A stretch of DNA of 5,905 nucleotides from Clostridium sp. GTDB lineage: Bacteria; Bacillota; Clostridia; Clostridiales; Clostridiaceae. Shown piece after piece: positions 1 through 5,639 of this stretch. Both the position numbers and the translations under genes were made by a program. A model generated the notes under the pieces. That model had not been told where the DNA came from. It searched no databases and saw only the letters and a program-made list of their open reading frames with translations. Numbering within the stretch: position 1 is the stretch's first letter; the number at the start of each line of letters is the position of its first letter. The DNA lies in the NCBI GenBank assembly GCA_018372555.1, contig JAHAIU010000185.1, positions 1 through 5,905 on the forward strand, written 5' to 3'.

Positions 1-372
1 ATAGTACTCTTCTCTTCATAGATATTATCATTATTATTCTATTATAATATCAACATTATACATAAACAGAAGATTTATTGTCAACCTATAATCGCATCTA
101 TTTACTATACTTTGAAAATTAAAATCATATATAGATTGTAATGAAATTTTCACATTTTATTAAATTAGTTTATATATAAAATATTTCAGTTAGTAATTAC
201 AAAATCAATTTATATAAGAAATTGAAATATTTATTCTTTCATTTAATATAATTTACTTTAAAAATATTTTTCACTTAAAATAACATAAGACCTCAAAATG
301 TAGATTATTTGTTAAAACATCTATATAATAGTTTATATCAAAGTTTTCATAATTTTTACTTAAGGAGTTAAT
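1..372. other. AT-rich spacer upstream of the Ppx-like gene
   Basis: No convincing coding region is visible. A reverse-strand ATG at 17-19 would open a frame running off the left edge (MKRRVL), but it has no ribosome binding site, so I do not call it. The stretch carries the first copy of a long diverged repeat (153-340), a possible -10 box TATAAT at 324-329 with only a poor -35 match 17 nt upstream, and the AAGGAG ribosome binding site (362-367) of the gene at 373. Confidence 0.6.
153..340 (+). repeat. Long diverged direct repeat, copy 1
   Basis: This segment aligns by eye with 5271-5460 in the same orientation, with only a few small indels. The coordinate offset drifts just from 5118 to 5121 across the alignment. 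Two blocks are almost perfect: 15 of 15 bases at 153-167 and 31 of 32 at 249-280. Between and after them similarity is lower but collinear, including the matching motifs TTTCA, ATCAA, TTATATAA, CTTTCA and a terminal ATATCA. It lies directly upstream of the Ppx-like gene and may contain its promoter. Confidence 0.7.
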
Positions 373-1881
373 ATGGATAGGATTGGGATAGTTGATATAG
401 GTCCAAGTTCCCTTAGACTTATGTTGACTGAGGTTGATGAAAATGGTTATTTCAAAATTATTGATGAACTTAAAACTTCTATTAGATTAGGACATGATCT
501 AGTAAATGAATATTGTATATCTAATGATAACTTTAAAACTATAATCTCTACTTTAAGAGCTTATAAATCATTATGTACAGTTTCAGGTGCTAGTAAAATT
601 TTTGCTGTTGCTACTGAATCCTTAAGGGATGCTAAAAATAAGGATTCATTACTTAACTTAATTAAAGATGATCTTAATATAGATATAAGAGTATTATCCT
701 GTGAAGAAGAAATAAATTATAATTTTCTTGGTATTAGAAAAAGTATATCTATCACTAATTCGCTAATGGTTGAAGTTGCTGGAACTGATACTCATATAGC
801 TTGGATAAAAGGTAATGATATTATTAAAAGTATAACTTTACCTATAGGAAGTGTTAACTTTACTTATCATTTTAATTTAAATGATAGAATCCTTCCACAA
901 GATCTAACTACTGCATTAGAATTTATTAATGAATTGTTAGATGAGGTTCCTTGGCTTAAAGATACTAAATTTGATTCAATTATAGGAATTGCTTCAACTA
1001 TTAGAAATGTTGGAAAAATAGATAGAGTTAGAAAAAGATATCCTTTTGATATTCCTCATAATTACGAACTTTCCGATTTAGATGTTCAAGAAATATTTAA
1101 TTTATTAAAATGTAAAGACTATAAACAAAGACAAAAATTAGATGGTATTGAACCAGAATTAGCTGATATTATTGTTGGTGGTACTGCCATATTTAAAAAA
1201 ATTGCTAACATGGTTCATTGTAGTAAAATAATAATTTCTGGCAGGGGCCTAAGAGAAGGCTTAATATATGAGTACTTAGAAAAAAATTATACTATTCCTA
1301 AGGATATATTAGATTATAGCTTAAATGGAATCTTAAATACTTTAAATGGTAATATAGATCATGCTAAAAATGTTTTTAATATTACATTAAACTTATTTGA
1401 AGCCTTAAAACCACTTCATAAATTAGGGGATGAATTTTATAATATTATAAAGACTTCTACTATGCTTCATGATTCTGGAATAAGTATAAACTATTATAAC
1501 CATCATAAACATTCCTTTTATATAATTTTAAACTCTTATATAAATGGACTAACTCATAAGGAGCTATTAATGAGTGCTGCAATAGCTGCATCTCATAGAT
1601 TTAATAGATACCAAACACCTATTTCACCTTTTTCTGCTATTATAAATCAATTAGATTTTAAAAATGTTAATCGTATTGGCGTTTTAGTTAAGATAGCTGA
1701 AGGCTTAGATAGAAGTTTAGTAGGTGCTATTAAGGAATTAAAAGTTAACTATGATGAAGAGGATGTAACTATATATGTTTCTTCAGATATAGATGTAGAA
1801 TTTGAAATTCGTCAAGCATTAAGAGCAAGTGAAAAATTCAAAGAAGTATATAATAAAAACTTAGTAATAAAAGCTATTTAA
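373..1881 (+). CDS. Ppx/GppA-fold phosphatase homologue with C-terminal HD domain, degenerate active site
   Basis: This 502-residue protein has the length and layout of the HD-fused exopolyphosphatase / guanosine pentaphosphatase family. An actin-like ASKHA fold spans about residues 1-300 and an HD-type helical domain about 320-450. Family landmarks are visible: DIGPSSLRL at 8-16, ATESLRDAKN at 80-89, CEEEI at 110-114 (probable catalytic Glu112), GIASTIR at 205-211, and GRGLREG at 290-296. HD-domain candidate ligands are H330, H366-D367 (LHDSG), H377, H378, H380, H408 and D446. The start is secure, with AAGGAG five bases before the ATG. Oddly, the phosphate loop normally reading DIGGGSTE is EVAGTDTH (134-141), and the first loop GSNS is GPSS. 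Known family members hydrolyse polyphosphate or pppGpp in the cytosol. I infer weak or lost hydrolysis and perhaps a ligand-sensing role. It is monocistronic with no ppk neighbour. Confidence 0.85.
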   Translation: MDRIGIVDIGPSSLRLMLTEVDENGYFKIIDELKTSIRLGHDLVNEYCISNDNFKTIISTLRAYKSLCTVSGASKIFAVATESLRDAKNKDSLLNLIKDDLNIDIRVLSCEEEINYNFLGIRKSISITNSLMVEVAGTDTHIAWIKGNDIIKSITLPIGSVNFTYHFNLNDRILPQDLTTALEFINELLDEVPWLKDTKFDSIIGIASTIRNVGKIDRVRKRYPFDIPHNYELSDLDVQEIFNLLKCKDYKQRQKLDGIEPELADIIVGGTAIFKKIANMVHCSKIIISGRGLREGLIYEYLEKNYTIPKDILDYSLNGILNTLNGNIDHAKNVFNITLNLFEALKPLHKLGDEFYNIIKTSTMLHDSGISINYYNHHKHSFYIILNSYINGLTHKELLMSAAIAASHRFNRYQTPISPFSAIINQLDFKNVNRIGVLVKIAEGLDRSLVGAIKELKVNYDEEDVTIYVSSDIDVEFEIRQALRASEKFKEVYNKNLVIKAI

Positions 1882-1889
1882 TTAATTTA

Positions 1890-1917
1890 CACTAAGTGAT
1901 TAAAGGTAAATTTAGTG
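1890..1917 (+). other. Minor hairpin just after the Ppx-like gene
   Basis: CACTAA (1890-1895) can pair with TTAGTG (1912-1917) around a 16-nt loop, nine bases past the stop codon. No T-run follows, so on its own it is unlikely to terminate transcription. It may simply protect the 3' end. Confidence 0.3.
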
Positions 1918-1944
1918 AATCTATTTAAAATAATACGAACTAGA

Positions 1945-1977
1945 AAAGGTCAGGCTTACGCTCGACCTTTATTTTTA
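1945..1977 (+). terminator. Rho-independent terminator of the Ppx-like gene, possibly bidirectional
   Basis: AAAGGTC (1945-1951) pairs with GACCTTT (1964-1970). The stem continues past one A-C mismatch and a G-U pair to GC/GC, closing a TTAC loop, and is followed by the T-rich tail ATTTTTA. Read on the other strand, the stem ends in CCTTTTC, so it may also stop transcripts from the convergent M50-family gene. Confidence 0.75.
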
Positions 1978-1987
1978 TAATTTTATT

Positions 1988-2080
1988 GTGAATCTTGATG
2001 TGAAAGTGCCTGTGATTTTTACCGTGAAAACTTTTTTCACCTCAAAACCGAACCTGTTAAAACAAAAGGCACCTTTTTTT
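1988..2080 (+). other. Structured segment with 12-nt GTGA periodicity ending in a T-run
   Basis: GTGA starts at 1988, 2000, 2012 and 2024, exactly 12 nt apart. GTGAAAA (2024-2030) pairs with TTTTCAC (2034-2040) across a 3-nt loop. GTGCCT near 2006-2011 can pair with AGGCAC near 2068-2073, which is followed by a run of Ts, giving a second terminator-like shape around the inner hairpin. The frame containing the GTG codons is open from 1934 to a TGA at 2102-2104 (56 codons) but has no start codon with a ribosome binding site. It could be a decayed gene end, a tandem terminator or a structured repeat. Confidence 0.4.
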
Positions 2081-2103
2081 AACTATATTTTCAATTTTAG
2101 ATG

Positions 2104-2120
2104 ATAAAAATGATTTTTAT
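2104..2120. terminator. Weak all-AT hairpin downstream of the M50-family gene
   Basis: ATAAAAA (2104-2110) pairs with TTTTTAT (2114-2120) around a TGA loop, 25 bases beyond the stop codon of the reverse-strand gene. The stem has no G-C pair. It is symmetrical and could act weakly in either direction, so its role is uncertain. Confidence 0.3.
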
Positions 2121-2144
2121 AAAACTAATCTATATTCTAATCAA

Positions 2145-2789
2145 TTAAAAAAATATTCCTACTACTAAATATGCAATATTAATAAATAATTTATATATTA
2201 ATCCTGATGGGATCCTTAAAATATATTGTGCTAAAAGTACTACTCCTAATAATATAACCATTTGATATTCATATAACTTCCCAGCATATTTATAGAAATT
2301 CTTCGGACTAACTGCCTTAAATATTTCAAAGCCAGCAAGACCTGGAATAGGTATAAGATTAAAAATAAATAAATTAATATTTATAGCACATACTAAATAA
2401 AATATATTAATAAATAAACGAACAATTACAGAAGGAAATATTCTATAAGCTGTATTAACCCAAATTACAGAAACAAATGCAAATACAAAAGCTGTAATTA
2501 AATTTGCGATTGGTCCTGCTAATGCAACCTTAATAGAATCTTTGTAGCCCCTCTTATAGGCACTTGGATTAGTTTCTACAGGCTTAGTCCATCCGAATCC
2601 ACATACTAAAATAAGTAAAAATCCAATTGGATCTATATGAGCCGTTGGATTTAGAGTTAATCTTCCTTGAAATCTTGGTGTTTTATCACCTAATCTATCT
2701 GCAACTAACGCTTTTCCATAGCCTTGAACTATAAAAGCTATTAGTACTGCAGGTACTGATAATAACATACTTTGAATAAAATTAATCAT
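2145..2789 (-). CDS. Site-2 protease (M50) family membrane protein lacking all metal ligands (predicted pseudoprotease)
   Basis: This 214-residue polytopic membrane protein has the usual length of the short clostridial/bacillar M50B group. Family landmarks are strong: ALVADRLGD (27-35), GRLTLNP followed by AHIDPIG (42-56), LAGPIAN (90-96) and FNLIPIP (143-149). Hydrophobic segments lie at about 5-22, 55-66, 86-112, 120-148 and 175-210. In active members the first helix carries HEYAH. Here the aligned residues 22-26 read QGYGK, so both His ligands and the catalytic Glu are gone. The usual PPLDG is PGLAG (149-153), so the Asp ligand is Ala152. The frame is intact and AAGGAG sits four bases before the ATG, which argues for a maintained gene. 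Active relatives cut membrane-embedded regulators. I infer a non-catalytic binding or regulatory role. It lies downstream of the LCP gene on the same strand, 125 bp away. Confidence 0.85.
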   Translation of the reverse strand: MINFIQSMLLSVPAVLIAFIVQGYGKALVADRLGDKTPRFQGRLTLNPTAHIDPIGFLLILVCGFGWTKPVETNPSAYKRGYKDSIKVALAGPIANLITAFVFAFVSVIWVNTAYRIFPSVIVRLFINIFYLVCAININLFIFNLIPIPGLAGFEIFKAVSPKNFYKYAGKLYEYQMVILLGVVLLAQYILRIPSGLIYKLFINIAYLVVGIFF

Positions 2790-2815
2790 AATTCTCCTTT
2801 TTATAAACTTTTTAA

Positions 2816-2844
2816 ATTATAAAAGCCATTAAATGACTTATCTA
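2816..2844 (-). promoter_or_regulatory. Candidate promoter of the M50-family gene
   Basis: On the reverse strand a perfect -10 box TATAAT occupies 2821-2816. A TAGATA -35 box (four of six consensus bases) lies 17 nt upstream at 2844-2839. Transcription would start near 2809, giving a short leader before the ATG at 2789. This suggests the gene is not wholly dependent on read-through from the LCP gene. Confidence 0.45.
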
Positions 2845-2861
2845 TCTTTTTATTTATTAAT

Positions 2862-2887
2862 TAATGGCTGTCTTTCGACAGCCATTA
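2862..2887 (-). terminator. Strong hairpin after the LCP gene, possible terminator
   Basis: An 11-bp perfect stem, 2862-2872 with 2877-2887, closes a GAAA tetraloop as read on the reverse strand. It lies 28 bases after the LCP stop codon. No clear T-run follows in either direction, so it could be a weak or factor-assisted terminator or an mRNA 3'-end stabiliser. One arm can also pair with 2824-2832 further along the transcript. Confidence 0.5.
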
Positions 2888-2914
2888 TTATATACTTCTT
2901 ATAATTATCTATTG

Positions 2915-4288
2915 TTAAGTCTGAGGCTTAGTTGCATCCCCATTCGTAGTACCATTATCCGGAGTTGTCGGTTTTTCCGGTGTTTCTGGTGTTGTTGGTG
3001 TTTCTGGGGTTGTTGGTGTTTCTGGGGTTTCCGGTGTTGTTGGTTTCTCTGGTGTTGTTGGTGTTTCTGGCGTTGTCGGTGTTTCCGGTGTTGTCGGTGT
3101 TGTTGGCTCCTTTTTAGGTGGTGTAATTGTTGTATTATCTGAATTTCTATCATCATGCTCTTCTGGTTTTATATTATAAAGGGCATTATATCTTGCTTCT
3201 TTATCTTCATAACTCGCCTTAGCATTTGCTAATGATATTAAATCAAACTCCTCTGGATTTGGTGTTATGTTGTTAAAGATAAAGTCATGCATAATCTGTG
3301 AGTGTTGCTCTAAATCTATAAGTAGACACCAACCTTTATCCTTATAATAATAATCTCTAACAATTAATTCAGCTTGAGGAATTTGTAATTGTTCAAATTC
3401 AAGAGTTGGTAGCTTATATATTGTATAGGCTAAATTTAATGCTTCAGGAATATCAATATTAGTCTTAACTTCTTTTGCTAATGCATTTGCAATAGATACA
3501 TATTTTATTGGATTAACTTCCTTAAGCTTAGTGGCTATTTGAAGTAAGACTTTGCTTTGTCTTTCCCCTCTTTCAAAGTTACCATTACCAACATATCTAA
3601 TTCTTGCGTATGATAAAGCTTGTTGACCATTTAAAGTTTGTAATCCTGTTTCAGTTATTGGAGGTGAGTTTACTCCTGTTGCTTCTCCAATATATTTATT
3701 AATTTCATCTATTTCATAATCTTTAATATCTGCTTCAATTCCACCAATTTCATCTATTATAGCTTCGAATCCCCAGAAGTTAACTATAATATACTTATCT
3801 AAATGTAAGCCGAAATTATTTTCAATAGTTTCCATTAATAAGGATGCTCCACCTTCAGCACCTCTCATTTTTCCATTTTCATCTTCATTAATAGATCCAT
3901 AAGCAAAAGCTGCATTTATCTTATCTTCTCCATACTCAGGGATCTCTACTACAGTATCTCTCATAATTGAGGTTAACTTAACTTTTTTATTGTTATTATC
4001 TAGTGTAGCAATTATTATAGAATCTGATCTAGCTGGTTCATCCAATGTTCTACCATCAGTTCCAATTAAAAGTACATTAGTAATTCCATCTACCTCATCA
4101 TATGTAACTTCCTTTGTTGGATTAGGTTTACTTTCAACATATATTTGACCCCTTATATGATAATAATATCCAACTACAGTTGCCACTGCTAATAACAGTA
4201 CCCCCAAGATTGAAAATAATATTATTTTTTTCTTTTTATTTTTTTTCTTTTTCATATTTCGTCTTTTAACGTTATCATTTTCATTCAT
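2915..4288 (-). CDS. LytR-CpsA-Psr (LCP) family cell-wall glycopolymer ligase with Pro/Thr-rich tail
   Basis: LCP enzymes move undecaprenyl-phosphate-linked glycopolymers, such as teichoic acids or capsule, onto peptidoglycan on the outer membrane face. This 457-residue protein has a short Lys-rich cytoplasmic N terminus, one membrane anchor (about 22-43), then an extracellular LCP domain (about 68-255). Visible hallmarks are NVLLIGTDGR (71-80), ARSDS (86-90) and SIMRDT (107-112). Conserved Arg residues lie in YARIRY (227-232) and ERGERQSKVL (239-248), where they bind the pyrophosphate lipid. A less conserved stretch (260-380) follows. The end, from about 389, is a Pro/Thr/Glu-rich tail that probably crosses the wall. 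GGAGG lies seven bases before the ATG. Which polymer it attaches cannot be read from the sequence. The gene is divergent from the BofC-like gene and upstream of the M50-family gene. Confidence 0.93.
   Translation of the reverse strand: MNENDNVKRRNMKKKKNKKKKIILFSILGVLLLAVATVVGYYYHIRGQIYVESKPNPTKEVTYDEVDGITNVLLIGTDGRTLDEPARSDSIIIATLDNNNKKVKLTSIMRDTVVEIPEYGEDKINAAFAYGSINEDENGKMRGAEGGASLLMETIENNFGLHLDKYIIVNFWGFEAIIDEIGGIEADIKDYEIDEINKYIGEATGVNSPPITETGLQTLNGQQALSYARIRYVGNGNFERGERQSKVLLQIATKLKEVNPIKYVSIANALAKEVKTNIDIPEALNLAYTIYKLPTLEFEQLQIPQAELIVRDYYYKDKGWCLLIDLEQHSQIMHDFIFNNITPNPEEFDLISLANAKASYEDKEARYNALYNIKPEEHDDRNSDNTTITPPKKEPTTPTTPETPTTPETPTTPEKPTTPETPETPTTPETPTTPETPEKPTTPDNGTTNGDATKPQT
2960..3106 (-). 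repeat. Coding tandem repeat: PTTPET/PETPEK units in the LCP tail
   Basis: Residues 395-443 consist of short Thr-Pro-Glu units, mainly PTTPET (18 nt) interleaved with shorter PET and PEK blocks. The DNA is repetitive but uses mixed synonymous codons for Pro and Thr, so it is not a fresh perfect duplication. It is noticeably more GC-rich than its surroundings. The repeat also keeps other frames open, producing spurious Cys/Trp-rich and Gln/His-rich ORFs. Copy number may vary between strains. Confidence 0.85.
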
Positions 4289-4350
4289 CTATATTCCTCC
4301 CTTTATCTTCCTATTATATAATTAACTTAAACTCTTTGATAGCATTATCT

Positions 4351-4378
4351 ATTATATTATACAAAATTAGTTTGTCTT
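4351..4378 (-). promoter_or_regulatory. Candidate promoter of the LCP gene
   Basis: On the reverse strand two overlapping perfect TATAAT boxes occupy 4361-4351. An AAGACA element (four of six consensus bases) at 4378-4373 lies 16 nt upstream of the second box. This would give a leader of roughly 55 nt before the ATG at 4288. Confidence 0.4.
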
Positions 4379-4525
4379 TTTTATTACAAATTAATAACAA
4401 TATATTAAAATTTCGTAATAATCTTAAGAATTATATATTAGAGTTTTATTTTATTATATTTTCATATAAAAAACTAGTATAACATTTGAAGTTTATGTCA
4501 ATAATCTTAGCAAGGAGTGATAAAA

Positions 4526-5158
4526 ATGGATAATCTAGAAAATAAAGATACAAAAAATAAAAAACTAAATAGAAAACAGAAAGCTTCATTATTAGTTTCA
4601 TTTATTACACTACTTGCCATAACTTTTTGCGCTAGCTATTATATTACTAATTATATAACTAATCCTAATAGTAAAAATAATAATGTAGAAAATGAAAATA
4701 CAAATGTATATGCAGAAAATAATTACTTAAGTGATGATATTTTTGTATCTCTAAATACTAAAGATAATGTAGATATGATTGATACACTACTTAAGCTTAA
4801 AGAAAAATTAGGCTTTAAAGAAAAACTTACCTTAGAAGAACTTTCTAATGAACTATCAAGAAAAGGATATAAGCTTTCAGAAAAAAATGAAGAAAAATTA
4901 GTTTACACTAGAGAAGAAGTTTATTCTGCAAGTTCTTTAGAAGCAAATAAATATTACTTAGGTGAAGAAGATGGTTATATTTCTATTTTTAAAACTGATG
5001 ATAATGGAAATATTATTGAATCAGAGAAAAAAGTATATTCAGATTCAAAACCTTTAGGTAATCTTCCTGAAATAGATCAAAATTATATTAAAGAAAATAA
5101 GTTTTCATTTGATAATAAGGAAGAGGCTCTCCAAAAGCTAAGTGAAATGATATCTTAA
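4526..5158 (+). CDS. Membrane-anchored extracytoplasmic protein with BofC-like C-terminal domain
   Basis: I place the start at the ATG (4526), giving 210 residues. AAGGAG at 4512-4517 is eight bases upstream, whereas the alternative GTG at 4517 overlaps that site. Residues 1-20 are charged and cytoplasmic, and 21-43 form one membrane segment. There is no proper lipobox: ITFC has Phe before Cys. Residues 46-65 are a flexible Asn-rich linker. Residues 98-208 resemble the BofC C-terminal domain as found in many clostridial secreted proteins: LEELSNELSRKGYKL, then KYYLGEEDGYISIFK, then LPEIDQNYI, then a closing DNKEEALQKLSEM helix. In Bacillus, BofC restrains the sporulation signalling protease SpoIVB, but I do not claim that role here. 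The gene is monocistronic, followed by its own terminator and divergent from the LCP gene. The family call is a pattern match by eye. Confidence 0.65.
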   Translation: MDNLENKDTKNKKLNRKQKASLLVSFITLLAITFCASYYITNYITNPNSKNNNVENENTNVYAENNYLSDDIFVSLNTKDNVDMIDTLLKLKEKLGFKEKLTLEELSNELSRKGYKLSEKNEEKLVYTREEVYSASSLEANKYYLGEEDGYISIFKTDDNGNIIESEKKVYSDSKPLGNLPEIDQNYIKENKFSFDNKEEALQKLSEMIS

Positions 5159-5170
5159 ATTAATATAAAT

Positions 5171-5217
5171 TAACTAGGGATTTTTCTATATTTTAGATTT
5201 ATTCCTAGTTATTTTTA
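5171..5217 (+). terminator. Rho-independent terminator of the BofC-like gene
   Basis: An 11-bp stem, 5171-5181 with 5201-5211 and one G-U pair, encloses a 19-nt AT-rich loop and is followed at once by TTTTTAT. It begins 13 bases after the stop codon. Confidence 0.8.
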
Positions 5218-5270
5218 TTGTATAGCTATTTCAATATACTACTAATTACATAAATTATAATTAGTATTTG

Positions 5271-5460
5271 CATTTTATTAAATTATATTTAATAAATAGA
5301 ATGTTTCATTAACTAAGCACACATCAACCTTATATAAAAGTTAAAATCTATATATGCTTTCAATTGATGTAATTTACTTTAAAATTATTTTTCACTTAAA
5401 ACCCTACAATACCATATAATTCATTTTTTTATTGAAACATATATATTACTAAAAATATCA
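5271..5460 (+). repeat. Long diverged direct repeat, copy 2
   Basis: This is collinear with 153-340: identical for 15 bases at 5271-5285 and for 31 of 32 at 5370-5401, with patchy but in-register similarity elsewhere. It lies about 225 bp upstream of the arginase start. Copy 1 lies 32 bp upstream of its gene. Beyond 5460 weak resemblance may continue to the AAGGAG at 5498-5503, which would correspond to the true ribosome binding site of the Ppx-like gene. Confidence 0.7.
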
Positions 5461-5507
5461 TCTTATAATGCTAAATAATTAAGGGAACAAATAAATTAAG
5501 GAGAAGT

Positions 5508-5571
5508 AGTTAAGAATCTAATTCCATTTAATACATGACTCTTCGCTATGCAAATAGTAATGCTCTTAACT
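5508..5571 (+). other. Interrupted palindrome upstream of the arginase gene
   Basis: AGTTAAGA (5508-5515) is perfectly complementary to TCTTAACT (5564-5571). Nested short pairings are possible inside: ATT 5521-5523 with AAT 5559-5561, ATTT 5526-5529 with AAAT 5552-5555, and CAT 5534-5536 with ATG 5548-5550. The result is a long, imperfect cruciform or RNA hairpin. It matches no riboswitch class I know. If the promoter at 5611-5639 is right, it sits upstream of transcription and would be a DNA site rather than a leader. Confidence 0.35.
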
Positions 5572-5610
5572 TTAGTAATAAATTTTAACAATATTTTTTT
5601 CTAAATTTTA

Positions 5611-5639
5611 TTTACATATTTAAGCTAAGCTATTAATAT
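5611..5639 (+). promoter_or_regulatory. Candidate promoter of the arginase gene
   Basis: TTTACA at 5611-5616 (five of six -35 bases) is followed after 17 nt by TAATAT at 5634-5639 (four of six -10 bases). Transcription would begin about 40 nt before the ATG. In such AT-rich DNA matches of this quality arise by chance. Confidence 0.35.

Noticed and set aside
1..19. Reverse-strand gene start (MKRRVL) running off the left edge
   Set aside because: Only six codons are visible and no ribosome binding site precedes the ATG, so there is no support beyond an open frame.
110..125. Possible CodY box near TTTGAAAATT
   Set aside because: Only one half of the palindromic consensus is present, which is expected by chance in such AT-rich DNA.
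2864..3142. Forward-strand Cys/Trp/Phe-rich ORF of 92 codons
   Set aside because: It is antisense to the Pro/Thr repeat of the LCP gene and starts inside the hairpin. Its odd composition is explained by the repeat, and it has no ribosome binding site.
2905..3156. Reverse-strand Gln/His-rich ORF of 83 codons
   Set aside because: It overlaps the LCP tail on the same strand in another frame. The low-complexity composition is a frame-shifted reading of the same repeat.
4517..4525. GTG at 4517 as start of the BofC-like gene
   Set aside because: The GTG overlaps the AAGGAG ribosome binding site itself. The ATG at 4526 has the correct eight-base spacing.
4628..4645. Lipoprotein signal in the BofC-like protein
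   Set aside because: The only Cys after the hydrophobic stretch is preceded by Phe, which does not fit a lipobox, so a simple membrane anchor is the better reading.
5411..5440. Possible ArgR operator upstream of the arginase gene
   Set aside because: The ATTCA and TTGAA arms are in the opposite order to an ARG box and flank a plain T-run, so it does not match the known operator.
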